Shown: in pieces, positions 7,784 through 17,386 of the stretch | How positions within the stretch are numbered: the first letter of the stretch is position 1 | Layout: each line of letters opens with the position of its first letter | Assembly (NCBI RefSeq): GCF_020889625.1 | Contig: NZ_CP086382.1 | Coordinates: forward strand, 1 to 64,000 | Source: Deinococcus radiophilus | GTDB lineage: Bacteria; Deinococcota; Deinococci; Deinococcales; Deinococcaceae | Length of the DNA: 64,000 bases | Direction: 5' to 3' | Made by a program: the position numbers and the translations under genes | Notes under the pieces: model-generated | Database searches by the model: none | What the model saw: only the letters and a program-made list of their open reading frames with translations | Told to the model about the DNA's origin: nothing

Positions 7784-8844
7784 GAAGGCACGCCTGCCTC
7801 GCTGAAGGTCTGCATTTCGCGCAGGCTGGCGGCGGCGGCCCGCAGCAGCGGCACGGCCAGCACCCCCCCCGTGCCTTCGCCCAGGCGCAGGCCCAGCCGG
7901 AAAAGAGGCCGTAGCCCCAGCGCCTGCAGCTGCGCGGCGTGGCCCACCTCGGCGCATTCTCCGGCGGCAAAGAGGTAGTCCGGCAAATGGGGACTGAGGC
8001 CCGCCCCGACCAGGGCCGCGCTGCCTTCTACAAAGCCGTCAAGCACGACCACCCGCCGCAGTGCCGCCGCCTGAAGCATCATGCCGAGCATGGCGGCGAT
8101 TTCAAAACCGCCCAGTTCGGCCAGCGCGTCCAGCGGCGCAGTGACGGGCGTGCGGGCCAGGGCGTCCCCGACCACCGCGACCTTGTGGGCCAACCGGCCG
8201 TCATCCACCCCGGTGCCCCGCCCGGTGACCGCCTGCGGGCTGAGGTTCAGCAGCCGCGCCGTGAGCGCCGCCGCCGAGGTGGTGTTGCCGATGCCCAGTT
8301 CTCCCGGCACGATCAGGTCGGCCCCGGCCTCTATCGCCCCGCGGGCCAGCGCTGCCCCGGCCAGAATCAGGGCGTCGCGCTCGGCGGGAGTCATGGCGGC
8401 CTCATGGCGCAGGTTGCGGCTGCCCCGGCGTACGGCGGCGCGGTAGAGGGCCGGATGCGGCGGCAACTCGGTGGCCACCCCGGCGTCCATGAGGTACACC
8501 TCGACCCCGGCGGAGCGGGCCAGGGCGTTGACCGCCGCCCCGCCCCGGCCCGCGGGCGTGTCGGCCAGCAGGTTCAGGACCATCGCCTGCGTCACTTCGG
8601 CGGGGTAGGCGCTGACGCCCTCGGCGGCCACGCCATGATCGGCGGCGGCGACCAGCACGGCGGCCCCGCGCAGTTCGGGCCGCTCGCTGCCCAGCACTCC
8701 GGCCAGGCGAATACTCAGCGGTTCCAGGTCGCCCAGTGACCCGGCAGGCTTGGTGAGCTGGACCTGCCGCGCCCCCGCTCGGGCGACAGCAGCGTGGTCG
8801 GGCGGGCCGATCTGGTCAATCAGGGCCTGAATGTCGGGATGCAT
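7780..8844 (-). CDS. cobT: CobT, nicotinate-nucleotide-dimethylbenzimidazole phosphoribosyltransferase
   Basis: A 354-residue CobT that activates the lower-ligand base to alpha-ribazole phosphate. Recognisable pieces are L-T-K-P-x-G-S-L-G-x-L-E near the N-terminus, A-D-H-G-V, G-G-A-A-V-N, the [12 protein letters not shown] segment and G-T-G-V-D-D. The late L-D-G-F-V-x-x-x-A and the R-L-G-E-G-T-G-x-x-L catalytic glutamate region are also present. The ATG at 8844 overlaps the cobU stop (TGATG) and lies behind AAGGAGG inside the cobU tail. Length is typical. Cytoplasmic; operon with cobQ, cobU and cobS. Confidence 0.95.
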   Translation of the reverse strand: MHPDIQALIDQIGPPDHAAVARAGARQVQLTKPAGSLGDLEPLSIRLAGVLGSERPELRGAAVLVAAADHGVAAEGVSAYPAEVTQAMVLNLLADTPAGRGGAAVNALARSAGVEVYLMDAGVATELPPHPALYRAAVRRGSRNLRHEAAMTPAERDALILAGAALARGAIEAGADLIVPGELGIGNTTSAAALTARLLNLSPQAVTGRGTGVDDGRLAHKVAVVGDALARTPVTAPLDALAELGGFEIAAMLGMMLQAAALRRVVVLDGFVEGSAALVGAGLSPHLPDYLFAAGECAEVGHAAQLQALGLRPLFRLGLRLGEGTGGVLAVPLLRAAAASLREMQTFSEAGVPS

Positions 8845-9386
8845 CAACAGTCCTCCTTGGGGGGCGCGCCGGAGCCTCTGAGCGTCAGCGGCAACCCACT
8901 GACCAACAAGTAGGCCTGGTCGCTTTGGGCGGCGCAGCGGGCATTCACCCACCCCAGAAGGTCACGATAGCGCCGCGCCAGAGCGTTATCAGGAACTATG
9001 CCGAACCCCACCTCGTTGGTCACGAAAATGCACGGCCCCCCGCGCCCGCGGGCCTCCGCCAGCAGCTCGTCCGCCCCCGCCAACACTGCTTCATCGCTCC
9101 AGCCCGCCAGCATCAGGTTGCTGACCCAGAGGCTGAGACAGTCCAGCAGCACCGTGCCTGCTGGCGCATCCCGCAGCGCCTGGGGAACCTGGATTGGCTC
9201 TTCCAGCGTGGGCCAAGCAGCGGGGCGGTCGGCCCGGTGACGGCGGATGCGCTCGGTCATCTCGTCGTCGAAGGCCTGGGCCGTCGCCAGGTAGGTGACC
9301 GCTGCGCCGGACCCAGCCGCCAGCCGCTCGGCAAAGCTGCTTTTGCCGCTGCGAGCGCCACCCGTCACGAACGTCAAGTGACCCAT
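8844..9386 (-). CDS. cobU: CobU/CobP, adenosylcobinamide kinase/guanylyltransferase
   Basis: A 180-residue bifunctional enzyme that phosphorylates adenosylcobinamide and then transfers GMP to it. The N-terminal P-loop GGARSGKS, the Y-L-A-T-A-x-x-x-D-x-E-M motif, R-I-x-x-H, L-L-D-C-L-S-L-W-V-S-N and V-T-N-E-V-G-x-G-I-V-P all match the family. The start ATG at 9386 overlaps the cobQ stop as TGATG. Length equals the Salmonella enzyme class. Acts between CobQ/CbiB products and CobS. Confidence 0.95.
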   Translation of the reverse strand: MGHLTFVTGGARSGKSSFAERLAAGSGAAVTYLATAQAFDDEMTERIRRHRADRPAAWPTLEEPIQVPQALRDAPAGTVLLDCLSLWVSNLMLAGWSDEAVLAGADELLAEARGRGGPCIFVTNEVGFGIVPDNALARRYRDLLGWVNARCAAQSDQAYLLVSGLPLTLRGSGAPPKEDC

Positions 9387-10795
9387 CAGACCAACCCCCG
9401 CACGTACTCCCAGTCCAGGCTGGCCCTCACTTGGGCGGCGATGGCGTCCAGGCGGGCGTCCAGCGAGTCGAGGTGGGCTGGAGCGGGCAGCCCTGCCCAG
9501 GTCAGGAAGCGTTCCAGGTACGCGGCATTCTCCAGGATGCCGTGCAGGTATGTTCCGCGCACGTTCCCCTGCCGCCACAGCAGCCCCGGCGCGAGTTCCT
9601 GCACGCCCGCGCCCGTGACGGTCTGCCCGTGGTGAATCTCGTACCCGTCCAGCACCAAACCCGTTTCTGCGTCGGTGGCGCGAGTCTGGCGGGTGGTTTT
9701 GATCGGATCGAACTGGGTTTGGATGTCTAGCAGGCCCAGGCCCGTGACCTCTTCCTCACTCTCTACCCCGTGCGGGTCGGTGATGCGCGTGCCCAGCATC
9801 TGCAGCCCGCCGCACACGCCCAACACTGGAACACCCTGCGCCGCCAGCCGCGAAATCCCCGCCGCGAGGCCACTGGAACGCAACCACGCCAAGTCCGCCG
9901 CCGTACTTTTGCTGCCGGGCAAGATGACCGCCCGCGCTCCAGCCAGCTCCTCTGGACGCGCCACCCAGCGTACCAAGTCGCCCAGCGGCGCGAACTCGTC
10001 CAGGTTCGAGATGCGCGGCAATCTGGCGACAGCCACAAATCCCTCTGCCCTCTGCTCTCTGCCCTCTGCCCTCTCCACCGCCACACCATCCTCCTCAGGT
10101 AACGGAATATCCAGCCACGGGACGACGCCCACGGTGGGAATTCCGGTTTGTTCTTCCAGCCACTGCGGGGCGGGCGCCAGCAAGCGGGCGTCTCCCCGGA
10201 AGCGGTTGAGGATAAAACCTTTCAGCAGTGCTTTTTCCTCTGGGACGAGGCAGTGCCAGGTACCGAGCAGGTGGGCGAAAGCGCCGCCCCGGTCAATGTC
10301 GGCGGCGAGCAAGACGGCGGCGTTCACTTCTCGCGCTATGCGCATGTTCACGATGTCGCTCTGGCGCAGGTTCACTTCGGCGGGACTGCCGGCGCCCTCG
10401 ATGACCACCACGTCGAACTGGTCCATCAGGCTGTGCAGGGCGTCCTGCACGTGCGGCCACAGTTTCGGTTTACGTTCGCGCCAGGGCAGGTTGGTCAGTT
10501 CGGCGCTGGCCTGCCCCATCAGCACCACCTGACTGCGGGTGTCCGCTTCGGGTTTCAGCAGCACCGGGTTCATACGCACGTCCGGCACGACCCTTGCGGC
10601 GCGGGCCTGCACCAATTGGGCGCGGCCCATCTCCAGGCCGGCGGGTGTCACCCCGGCGTTGTTGCTCATGTTCTGCGCTTTGAACGGCGCGACCCTCAGC
10701 CCCTCATCGGCCAGGATGCGGCAGAGCGCGGACGCCAGGTACGATTTCCCAGCATTGCTGGTACAACCCTGCACCATCAGGGCGCGGGCAGTCAC
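9386..10795 (-). CDS. cobQ: CobQ/CbiP, cobyric acid synthase
   Basis: A 469-residue glutamine-dependent amidase that converts adenosylcobyrinic acid a,c-diamide to cobyric acid. The N-terminal P-loop-like MVQGCTSNAGKS and the F-K-A-Q-N-M-S-N-N segment are diagnostic. The C-terminal class I glutamine amidotransferase-like half has G-V-C-G-G-x-Q-M-L with the nucleophilic Cys, and E-I-H-H-G near the end. An Arg/Glu-rich stretch around residues 240-252 is encoded by tandem heptamers (10041-10075) and looks like an insertion in a surface loop. First gene of a four-gene operon with one-base overlaps. No riboswitch is evident in front of this operon. Confidence 0.95.
   Translation of the reverse strand: MTARALMVQGCTSNAGKSYLASALCRILADEGLRVAPFKAQNMSNNAGVTPAGLEMGRAQLVQARAARVVPDVRMNPVLLKPEADTRSQVVLMGQASAELTNLPWRERKPKLWPHVQDALHSLMDQFDVVVIEGAGSPAEVNLRQSDIVNMRIAREVNAAVLLAADIDRGGAFAHLLGTWHCLVPEEKALLKGFILNRFRGDARLLAPAPQWLEEQTGIPTVGVVPWLDIPLPEEDGVAVERAEGREQRAEGFVAVARLPRISNLDEFAPLGDLVRWVARPEELAGARAVILPGSKSTAADLAWLRSSGLAAGISRLAAQGVPVLGVCGGLQMLGTRITDPHGVESEEEVTGLGLLDIQTQFDPIKTTRQTRATDAETGLVLDGYEIHHGQTVTGAGVQELAPGLLWRQGNVRGTYLHGILENAAYLERFLTWAGLPAPAHLDSLDARLDAIAAQVRASLDWEYVRGLV
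10041..10075. repeat. Tandem heptamer repeat inside cobQ
   Basis: Five consecutive 7-bp units (CCCTCTG x2, CTCTCTG, CCCTCTG, CCCTCTC). Because seven is not a multiple of three, successive units are read in different frames and give a Glu/Arg/Ala-rich stretch in CobQ. Five units total 35 bases, with the reading frame kept by flanking sequence. Confidence 0.8.
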
Positions 10796-10895
10796 AGGTG
10801 GAACCTCAAAAGCAGCACACCCCCAGTTCTAGCGGATTTGCCGGGGCAAAGCAGGCGGGTCGCGCTAGAGCAGCGGACGGGCACGCGGGCACGCT

Positions 10896-11012
10896 CTAGA
10901 GGCTGCCTCGGAAAATCACGGAGATGGCCGCATCTCCGTAGGTTGTATGCGAGCCGGGCGAGTAGACACGGACGCACTCAGGCCCTCTTCCATTCTCCCG
11001 GATGGCCTCTAG
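10896..11012. repeat. 117-bp palindromic-ended intergenic repeat (copy 1)
   Basis: Non-coding element bounded by CTAGAGGC and GCCTCTAG, with inner ends CTGCCTCGGAAAA and TTCTCCCGGATGG related as inverted repeats. It is homologous to the element at 48209-48347: both share the ends, an early CGGAGA, and a right-hand GCGAG...ACGCA...TCAGGC...CCATTxTCC-GGA segment. It resembles the small non-coding repeats or MITEs described in Deinococcus. It lies between divergent cobQ and the dehydrogenase; the remaining bases of 10796-11072 show no gene. Confidence 0.7.
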
Positions 11013-11072
11013 ACTGTCTGCCGACGTCAGGGCAAAGCACTTGACGCAGGGCAGGAATACAGGAGGCGACCT

Positions 11073-11894
11073 ATGGGACGAGTGGAAGGAAAAGTGGCGT
11101 TGGTAACAGGTGCGGCGTCGGGGATTGGTCTGTCTGCCGCCACGCTAATGGCCCAGGAGGGCGCGAAAGTCGTGCTGGCGGACCTGAACGAGGCGGCGGC
11201 GCAGCAGGCCGCCGCCCGTATCCGTGAAGCGGGCGGGCAGGCGCAGGCCACCACCCTGAATGCCACCGAACGCGCTTCGGTGCAGGCGGCCGTGGATTTC
11301 ACGGCTGAAACCTTCGGCGGGCTGAACATCATGGTCAACAACGTCGGCGGGAACCGCCCCGACACCGATCTGGACACCCTGCACATCACCGACGAAGCGT
11401 GGGATTTTGCGCTTTTGCTGAACGCCACCGCCACCTTATACGGCTGTCAGGCCGCGCTGCCGCACCTGTTGGCCGCTGGGGGCGGCAGCATCGTGAACAC
11501 TGCGAGCATGGCGCACCGGGGCGGGGACCTGGTCCGCATCGGGTACACCGCCGGGAAGGCCGCCGTGGTCGCCATGACCCGCAGCATGGCCGCGCAGTAC
11601 GGTAAACAGGGCGTGCGCTGCAACTCTGTCTCACCGGGGCTGGTACTCACGCCCGCCGCCGAACAACACCTGCCGCAAGCCTTCAAGGACATGTGGTCAG
11701 GGTACAATGCCGTACCGGACGTAGGCCGCCCCGACGACATCGGGTACACCATCCTGTTTCTCGCGTCGGATGAGGCGCGGCACATCACCGGGCAGAACAT
11801 CGAGGTAGACGGCGGTCACTTTGTCTCGCAGCCTACCAACCCGGCCATGCGCGTCATGTATCAGCAGATGGCCCAGCAAGCGCAGCAGGAGTAA
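11073..11894 (+). CDS. Short-chain dehydrogenase/reductase, substrate unknown
   Basis: A 273-residue classical SDR. The Rossmann glycine motif TGAASGIG is near residue 14. Asp after the second strand (ADLN) suggests NAD(H) preference. N-N-V-G replaces the usual NNAG. Catalytic Ser is in VNTAS and Tyr/Lys in YTAGK, followed by the SPG loop. An AGGAGG sits eight bases before the ATG at 11073. It stands alone on the plus strand between the two minus-strand cobalamin operons, so a cobalamin role is only positional. The C-terminus ends in a Gln/Ala-rich tail. Substrate cannot be told from sequence. Confidence 0.85.
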   Translation: MGRVEGKVALVTGAASGIGLSAATLMAQEGAKVVLADLNEAAAQQAAARIREAGGQAQATTLNATERASVQAAVDFTAETFGGLNIMVNNVGGNRPDTDLDTLHITDEAWDFALLLNATATLYGCQAALPHLLAAGGGSIVNTASMAHRGGDLVRIGYTAGKAAVVAMTRSMAAQYGKQGVRCNSVSPGLVLTPAAEQHLPQAFKDMWSGYNAVPDVGRPDDIGYTILFLASDEARHITGQNIEVDGGHFVSQPTNPAMRVMYQQMAQQAQQE

Positions 11895-11944
11895 GCGTTC
11901 CCACGTCTCCCGCCGCTGCGTCCCTGTAATGCGGGCGGGACTTT

Positions 11945-12943
11945 CTACAGCACCCCCCGGAGCGCGTGAATCAGCGCCCCGTTCTCCGGCCCGGTGCGGG
12001 TGCTGACGCGGATGTGCGTGGGCAAACCGTAACTGGTGCAATCGCGGACTTTAATGCGGTGCTTTAAGAGATTGTGCGTAACTGACGCGGCATCACCGAT
12101 GTTCAGGGTCAGGTACGGCGTGCCGTGGTGCTGCACTTCGCCAAATTCACGTAGGCCGGCCGCGAGTTCCAGCGCGCTCTGCCGGATGACGGGCAACGTT
12201 TCGCGCAGAAAGTCCTGAGCGCCGGGCAGCGCGGCCAGCAGGGCTTCCGTGGCGGCGGGAACGTGCCACGCAGGGGCCAGGTTCTCAAGGGACTGAATGA
12301 CGGCGGGCGCGGCGATGGCATAGGCGGGCCGTGCGCCGACCATGCCGTGTGCTTTTCCGGGCGAGAGCAGGCGGAGAAGCTTGGGATGTCGGGGGCTTTC
12401 CAGTTCGGGCAGAAAGGGCGCGTAAGCTTCGTCCAGAATGAGGAGTGCGCCCGCCTGTTCACATTGTTCCGCGAGGTTAAGCAGGTCGTCGGTGGCAAGG
12501 GCGTGTCCGGTGGGGTTGTGCGGGTGGCCCACGTATACGAGCCGCGTACCATTTGGGAGAATGTCTGGCACATCGTTCACGACCCGAATTTCGGCGCGTT
12601 GCAGAGCGGCGGCGCGGGCCAATTCGCCGAACGGGGCGTGCAAGCTCAGCAACGTGGCGCCGGCGGGGAGAAAGGCGCGGGCGGTGCGGTGCAGTAAGTC
12701 GGACGCGCCGACGCTGATGGCTAGTTCGTCGGGGGTGACGCCATGCCAGGCGGCCAGTGTCGCGCGGGTGGCGGAGTACGCGGGGTCGGGGTAGTGGGCG
12801 TGATCGGCACCCTGTACGGCCTGCAAGAGGGAGGGGTTGGGGCCGAAGGGGTTGCTGTTCACGCTGAAATCCATACCCCCAAACGGCGCGGAGGTCGGAC
12901 CACCGTGGGGGGCGCGGGGCAGCAGCGGCGGGAGGTCGGTCAC
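11945..12943 (-). CDS. cobC: PLP aminotransferase-fold protein of cobalamin synthesis (CobC/CobD-like)
   Basis: A 332-residue fold-type I PLP enzyme related to histidinol-phosphate aminotransferase and threonine-phosphate decarboxylase. The latter supplies (R)-1-amino-2-propanol phosphate for CbiB. Visible features are [10 protein letters not shown] near the N-terminus, Y-P-D, HPHNPTG, LDEAY and [15 protein letters not shown], which contains the PLP lysine (S-x-x-K-x-x-G). The start ATG overlaps the cbiB stop (ATGA), so it is the last gene of the riboswitch-led operon. Its position directly behind cbiB supports the decarboxylase role over histidine synthesis. Confidence 0.85.
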   Translation of the reverse strand: MTDLPPLLPRAPHGGPTSAPFGGMDFSVNSNPFGPNPSLLQAVQGADHAHYPDPAYSATRATLAAWHGVTPDELAISVGASDLLHRTARAFLPAGATLLSLHAPFGELARAAALQRAEIRVVNDVPDILPNGTRLVYVGHPHNPTGHALATDDLLNLAEQCEQAGALLILDEAYAPFLPELESPRHPKLLRLLSPGKAHGMVGARPAYAIAAPAVIQSLENLAPAWHVPAATEALLAALPGAQDFLRETLPVIRQSALELAAGLREFGEVQHHGTPYLTLNIGDAASVTHNLLKHRIKVRDCTSYGLPTHIRVSTRTGPENGALIHALRGVL

Positions 12944-13791
12944 GCCTTGACCAGCAGCCCCAGAACGCCGATGAGAAAGGTCCCATTTGCCAGCCTCACG
13001 GCCCGCGTGAGGTCCGCGGGCGAGGGTTCCCGCCCGCCCGCGTTCAGGACGTATACACCGCGCTTATCAAGCTTGATGTCCAGTGCGCCTGCGAACACGC
13101 TCATGGGATGACCGGCGTTCGGGCTGGTGGTCTTGCGGCGGTCCTGCGCCCACACCCGCCAGCCACGTCCGCCCGCAGCGAGGAGGGCACACAGGGCGGT
13201 CAGGCGGGCCGGGGCGAGGTTCAGCAGATCATCCACGCGGGCGGCGGTTTTTCCGGCGTACTCCAGTTCGGGCGTGTGGTAGCCCCACATGGCGTCGGCG
13301 GTGTTCGACAGGCGGTAGGCGGCAGCGAGGGGCAGGCCACCCACGCGGTACGCCAGCAGCGGCGCGATGACGCTGTCGGACAGGTTTTCCGCGAGGCTTT
13401 CGATGGCCGCGCCCGCGACTTCCGCCGCGCTCAGTTCGGACGTATCCCGGCTGACCAGGTGCCAACTCAGGAGCCGCCGTGCCTGCGGCAGGTCGCCTTG
13501 TTCTAGGGCCGCGCCCACTTCTGCCACCGCCGCGAACAGGGCGCGGCGGGCCAGCAGGGGCTTGAGCAGGGCACCCTGCACGGCCCACGGCGCACGCGAG
13601 GCCACCAAACCCGCACCCGCCGCGAGTCCCGCGCCCAGCGCCCAGCCCGCCGCGCCTTCCGCGAGTTGATGTCGGAACGTTTCCCCACGCCACCTTTTGC
13701 GCGTCCACTTCAGGTAATGGCCCATCCACACCACCGGATGAAGCGGGGCAGGCGGTTCGCCCAGAGCGTCCAGTGCCAACGCCAGGAGCAT
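12940..13791 (-). CDS. cbiB: CbiB/CobD, adenosylcobinamide-phosphate synthase
   Basis: A 283-residue membrane protein that attaches aminopropanol (phosphate) to cobyric acid. The family marks are H-P-V-V-W-M-G near the N-terminus, V-S-R-D-T-S-E-L, the E-S-L-A-E-N-x-S-D-S-x-I-A-P motif, N-T-x-D-A-M-W-G-Y, the N-x-x-P-A-R-L-T segment and N-A-G-H-P-M-S. The open frame continues upstream through cbiA, but the ATG at 13791 lies 17 bases after the cbiA stop and behind AGGAGG. Stop overlaps cobC. Hydrophobic helices are present throughout. Confidence 0.93.
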   Translation of the reverse strand: MLLALALDALGEPPAPLHPVVWMGHYLKWTRKRWRGETFRHQLAEGAAGWALGAGLAAGAGLVASRAPWAVQGALLKPLLARRALFAAVAEVGAALEQGDLPQARRLLSWHLVSRDTSELSAAEVAGAAIESLAENLSDSVIAPLLAYRVGGLPLAAAYRLSNTADAMWGYHTPELEYAGKTAARVDDLLNLAPARLTALCALLAAGGRGWRVWAQDRRKTTSPNAGHPMSVFAGALDIKLDKRGVYVLNAGGREPSPADLTRAVRLANGTFLIGVLGLLVKA

Positions 13792-13808
13792 GACCCGCCG
13801 TCTGCCTC

Positions 13809-15158
13809 CTAGCGGCAAGCTTGGACCAAGCGGCGGGCCACTTCCGGTGCAGCGCCGTAGTGCAGGTGCAGGTAGCTGGCGAGCACCTGACCGCTGGCGT
13901 AGCCTTCGGTTACTTCGGTGCCGCCAGGCAGGGTCCAGCGGTAGGCCGGGCAGGGTGACGGCGTAAGCGGCTGCGAGTAGTGGAACTCGTGCCCGCGCAC
14001 CTGGGTACCCGCCGGGACCAGCGGCGAATCGGTCAGGGCCTCGGCCTCGCGGTAGCCCAGGCTCAGGCGCGGCTGCATCTGCGTGTCCACCGGCACAGCG
14101 CCGCACATCTCATGGCGCTCGCCCGCCAGATCCAGCAGGCTGCGGCCCAGGTACATCAGCCCGCCGCACTCGGCCACCACCGGGCGGCCCGACGCGGCAA
14201 AGTCGCGGACCGCAGACCGCATGGAAGCGTTGGCCGCCAACTGCGCCGCGTGCGCTTCCGGGTAGCCCCCGCCGAAGATTACGCCGCCCAGACCGTCCGG
14301 CAGCCCGGCATCACGCAGGGGGCTAAAAGGAATCAGTTCGGCCCCCTGCAGCCGCAGTTCATCCAGTGCGTCGGGATAGTAGAACGAAAAGGCTTCGTCC
14401 AGCGCGTAGCCGATCCGGGCTACCGGGGTCGGAAAGTGCAGCGACTCCCCGCTCGGTGCGGCCATGGCCGTGCAGGCCAGCAGCGCGTCCAAGTCCAGGC
14501 CCTGTGTGGCTTGCAGCGCCGCCGCCTCGTCCCACCCGGCCTGCTCGGCGGCGATCAGGCCCAGGTGACGTCCGGGCAAGGTCAGGCTCTCCTGGCGCGC
14601 CACAAAGCCCAGCGTGGGCAGCCCCACTTCGGCCAGCGCCTGGGCACACAGGGCTGCATGCCCGGCTCCGCCGACCCGGTTCAGAATCACGCCCGCCACG
14701 TTTATCCCGGCCCCGAAGTCGCGCAGGCCCGCCGCCACCGCCGCCGCCGTACGGGCCATGCCGCCGGCGTCCAGCACCAGCACCACCGGCAACCCCAGCA
14801 GCCGCGCCAGATCGGCGCTGGAATGCTCGTCGGACGTAGGATCGCGGCCATCGTACAGGCCCATCACACCTTCTACCACGCTGACCTGGGCGCTCCCGGC
14901 CGCCCGCGCAAACAGCTCTACGGTGCGCTCCCGGGACAGCAAGAAACTGTCCAGGTTGCGCGCCGGCCGCCCCGCCGCACGGCTCAGGTGGGTTGGGTCC
15001 AGGTAGTCCGGCCCCAGCTTGAACGGCTGCACGCTCAGTCCCCGCGCCCGCAGCGCCAGACACAGCAGCGCCGCGACGGTGGTTTTGCCGCTGTCCGACG
15101 ACGCGGCCGCCAGCACAAAGCCGTGCCGCTGCTCCCCCGGTCCCAGCTCAGCGCTCAA
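13809..15158 (-). CDS. cbiA: CbiA/CobB, cobyrinate a,c-diamide synthase
   Basis: A 449-residue ATP- and glutamine-dependent amidase of side chains a and c. The N-terminal ATPase half has SSDSGKTT, the K-L-G-P-D-Y-L-D-P motif, N-L-D-S-F-L and [10 protein letters not shown]. The C-terminal glutamine amidotransferase half has GGYPE and [10 protein letters not shown], which contains the nucleophile Cys. Start is TTG at 15158, overlapping the cobO stop as TTGA. Length is normal for the family. Substrate state (aerobic or anaerobic route) cannot be told, since no early corrin-ring genes lie in the window. Confidence 0.94.
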   Translation of the reverse strand: MSAELGPGEQRHGFVLAAASSDSGKTTVAALLCLALRARGLSVQPFKLGPDYLDPTHLSRAAGRPARNLDSFLLSRERTVELFARAAGSAQVSVVEGVMGLYDGRDPTSDEHSSADLARLLGLPVVLVLDAGGMARTAAAVAAGLRDFGAGINVAGVILNRVGGAGHAALCAQALAEVGLPTLGFVARQESLTLPGRHLGLIAAEQAGWDEAAALQATQGLDLDALLACTAMAAPSGESLHFPTPVARIGYALDEAFSFYYPDALDELRLQGAELIPFSPLRDAGLPDGLGGVIFGGGYPEAHAAQLAANASMRSAVRDFAASGRPVVAECGGLMYLGRSLLDLAGERHEMCGAVPVDTQMQPRLSLGYREAEALTDSPLVPAGTQVRGHEFHYSQPLTPSPCPAYRWTLPGGTEVTEGYASGQVLASYLHLHYGAAPEVARRLVQACR

Positions 15159-15787
15159 TATTCGATGCCCTTTTGCCCGCCGATGCCTGCCTCATACGCG
15201 TGCTTGACCGGCTGAATCTCGCTTACCGTGTCGGCCAAGGCCACCAGCTCAGGGAGGGCGTCCCGGCCCGTGATGATCATATGCAGGTCCGGATGCCGCG
15301 CGCGCAGCACCGCTTCGACCTCTGGCCAGGCCACCCAGCCGAACTTGAGCGGATAGGTAAACTCGTCCAGCACGATCAGGTCGTATTCCCCGCCCTCAAT
15401 GGCCGCGCGGGCCAGCCGCCAGCCTTCGGCGGCCAGGGCAGCGCTATTTTCCAGGTCCTTGGAGCGCCAGGTCCAGCCGTCGCCCAGGCCCTCGCAGGGA
15501 ATCCCCAGCGCGTCTAGGGTGCGGTGTTCGCCAAATTTGGCCGTGTCGTGCTTGAGAAACTGAAACATCCGCACCCGCAGGCCGCGCCCGTGCGCCCGCA
15601 TCATCAGGCCCAGGGCGGCCGTGGTCTTGCCTTTGCCGTTCCCGGTATTCACGATGAGGAGGCCCCGGCGGCCCTTGCTGTACCCTTCCGGGCGGCTGTA
15701 ATTGTCGCGCGCCTCGGTCAGCTCGGCCATGGCCCGTTCGCGGCGCGCCTGGGTCTGGGGATCTGGGGCCGCTGGCAGATCAGTCAT
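15155..15787 (-). CDS. cobO: CobO/BtuR, cob(I)yrinic acid a,c-diamide adenosyltransferase
   Basis: A 210-residue BtuR/CobO/CobP-type adenosyltransferase that forms the Co-C bond. The P-loop [12 protein letters not shown] is at about residue 47, followed by the Q-F-L-K segment, L-G-D-G-W-T-W, and V-L-D-E-F-T-Y-P with the catalytic-site acid. I-I-T-G-R-x-A-P-like [11 protein letters not shown] and V-S-E-I-Q-x-x-K-H-A-Y-E-A-G complete the family pattern. ATG at 15787 overlaps the btuF stop (TGATG). Second gene of the riboswitch operon. Confidence 0.95.
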   Translation of the reverse strand: MTDLPAAPDPQTQARRERAMAELTEARDNYSRPEGYSKGRRGLLIVNTGNGKGKTTAALGLMMRAHGRGLRVRMFQFLKHDTAKFGEHRTLDALGIPCEGLGDGWTWRSKDLENSAALAAEGWRLARAAIEGGEYDLIVLDEFTYPLKFGWVAWPEVEAVLRARHPDLHMIITGRDALPELVALADTVSEIQPVKHAYEAGIGGQKGIEY

Positions 15788-16665
15788 CAGCGCAGGGCCT
15801 GCGGGTGAATGATCCGGATCAGCGTCCGCAACGCCTGTGGCAGACGGGGGCCAGGGCGCGAGAGGGCGTCACGTTCCTCGGACGTAAGGACATGTACCCG
15901 CCCGGAACGCACGGCCTGCAAGTTGCTCCATCCGGGACGGCGGCGGGCGTCGTTCAGCGCCGGGCCAATCATGACCTGCGGGTTGGCGCGCACAATCAGT
16001 TCCGGGTCTAGCTTGGGAAAGTCGCCCAGGGAGGCCGGCACGATGGTCCGTCCCCCGGCCCGGCTGATCAGCGCCCCGATAAACGAGTTCGGCCCCACCG
16101 AGTATGGGCTGGGGTCAATCTCGTAATAGGTGCTCACCTTGGGCCGGTTCACCACCGTGCGTTCCAGGTCTTTTAGCTCGCGGCGCATCTTGACCACCAG
16201 ATTGGTGGCGCCCGCCTCACGGTTGGTCAGGCGGCCCAGCACCACGATCTTCTCGAATACCTCGTTGTAGGTCTGAGCAGTCCCGCCATAAACCGTGAGG
16301 CCAGCCGCCTCCAGGCGGGCCGTCAGGCGTGAGGAGGCGGATTCGTCGGCCAGCACCAGATCGGGCTTGAGGGCCACGATTTTTTCGATGTCCGGTTGGT
16401 AGCCACTGCCCACCTTGGTGATCCCGGCGGTTTCTTTGGGGTAGTTGGAATACTCGTCAATGCCAACCAGCTTGCCTCCGGCTCCGATAGCAAACAGGGT
16501 TTCGGTATGAGAAGGCAACATGGCAATGATGCGCTTGGGCTCCTTTTTCAGCGTGACGCGGCGGCCCAGGTCGTCGGTCACGGTAAGCGGGTAGCTGGTG
16601 GCCCCGGCACTGCCCAGCAGGGTCACGGTCAAGGCGGCGGCAAATGGTAGGTGGGCTCTGAGCAT
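15787..16665 (-). CDS. btuF: BtuF-like cobalamin/corrinoid ABC substrate-binding protein
   Basis: A 292-residue periplasmic-binding protein (class III, helical-backbone). An N-terminal signal peptide ([17 protein letters not shown]) is not followed by a lipobox, so it is probably secreted rather than lipid-anchored. The mature part has [19 protein letters not shown] and [10 protein letters not shown], typical of BtuF/FecB. The ATG at 16665 has GAGG upstream. The cobalamin riboswitch directly in front argues for corrinoid rather than iron import. No permease or ATPase partner is in the window, so these must be encoded elsewhere. Confidence 0.85.
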   Translation of the reverse strand: MLRAHLPFAAALTVTLLGSAGATSYPLTVTDDLGRRVTLKKEPKRIIAMLPSHTETLFAIGAGGKLVGIDEYSNYPKETAGITKVGSGYQPDIEKIVALKPDLVLADESASSRLTARLEAAGLTVYGGTAQTYNEVFEKIVVLGRLTNREAGATNLVVKMRRELKDLERTVVNRPKVSTYYEIDPSPYSVGPNSFIGALISRAGGRTIVPASLGDFPKLDPELIVRANPQVMIGPALNDARRRPGWSNLQAVRSGRVHVLTSEERDALSRPGPRLPQALRTLIRIIHPQALR

Positions 16666-16779
16666 GATGGAGGTCCTCGGTGGTGTGCTGAACGGTGAAA
16701 GCCAGTAGCGCGGCGCACAAAGAAACCGGCCCTGGTTGGGCCAGCGAGAAGACATCACATCATTCCAGCTCAGGCCCCT

Positions 16780-16915
16780 TTTGCGCGAAGGGTGCAGACA
16801 TATCAGTGCTGCTCACTCAGCGAGGCATTCGGACTAATGACCTGGGTCAATTACCGCTGCGCGACAGTGCCGGAATCTCACCGGACTTCCCCTTGGGGCT
16901 GAGTATGTGCAGCTT
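16780..16915 (-). ncRNA. Cobalamin riboswitch
   Basis: Read on the minus strand the region has the conserved order of the adenosylcobalamin aptamer. It shows GGGGAAGTCCGGTGAGATTC, then CCGGCACTG, C-G-C-A-G-C-G-G-T-A-A, and the B12-box-like AGTCCGAATGCC, with variable hairpins between. It sits about 115-250 bases upstream of btuF. High cobalamin should lower expression of btuF-cobO-cbiA-cbiB-cobC. Exact borders are approximate. Confidence 0.92.
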
Positions 16916-17012
16916 AGCGCGAATTGTCATTGGAATCTGTATGGAAGGCGGGGCTAGCCACTTTGCTCCTGAAGGAAAGGGTTCATTGCACCGCTTCTGG
17001 TCCGGAAACCAC

Positions 17013-17348
17013 TACCGACAACTTTGTGTGGTTTTGGGAACCCAGCTCCCTGAACAGGCAGAAAATCTGTCCAGCAGAACGGCAGAAATGGAGTTTTCCA
17101 CAGCTCTTTGTGTATCACACAAAGTGATCGGTATTTGAGAGCAGCTCAGTACCGACAACTTTGTGTGGTTTCTACAGGGAAATTACCGACAACTTTGTGT
17201 GGTTTGAGGATGAACGCGTCCCACACAGCATTCGTCTCATATAAGTCTTGAAGGGGCCAACTACCGACAACTTTGTGTGGTTTGAGGCCAAAACTACCGA
17301 CAACTTTGTATGGTTGGGGGCCAAATCCCCGACACCTTTGTGTGGTTT
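17013..17348 (+). repeat. Iteron array, plasmid replication origin
   Basis: Six directly repeated 22-bp iterons with core ACCGACAACTTTGTGTGGTT. They start at 17013, 17150, 17184, 17262, 17295 (one change, TATGG) and 17327 (degenerate at the start and centre). Spacing of 32-34 bases between neighbours places several on the same helical face. A degenerate inverted copy (CACACAAAGTGATCGGTA) lies at about 17116-17133. The array is followed by an AT-rich palindrome and a rep gene, the classic layout of an iteron plasmid origin. Confidence 0.9.
17094..17102 (+). promoter_or_regulatory. Possible DnaA box
   Basis: TTTTCCACA differs by one base from TTATCCACA and lies between the first and second iterons. 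Position is right for a plasmid origin, but a single nine-base match has limited weight. Confidence 0.4.
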
Positions 17349-17386
17349 GAGTGGAGATATTCCGTTCAGGACGCATTCGCACCTCC

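Noticed and set aside
10864..10900. CTAGAGC ... GCTCTAG pair as another repeat element
   Set aside because: Only seven-base arms and no similarity to the internal blocks of the two accepted copies; its right arm is just the edge of copy 1.
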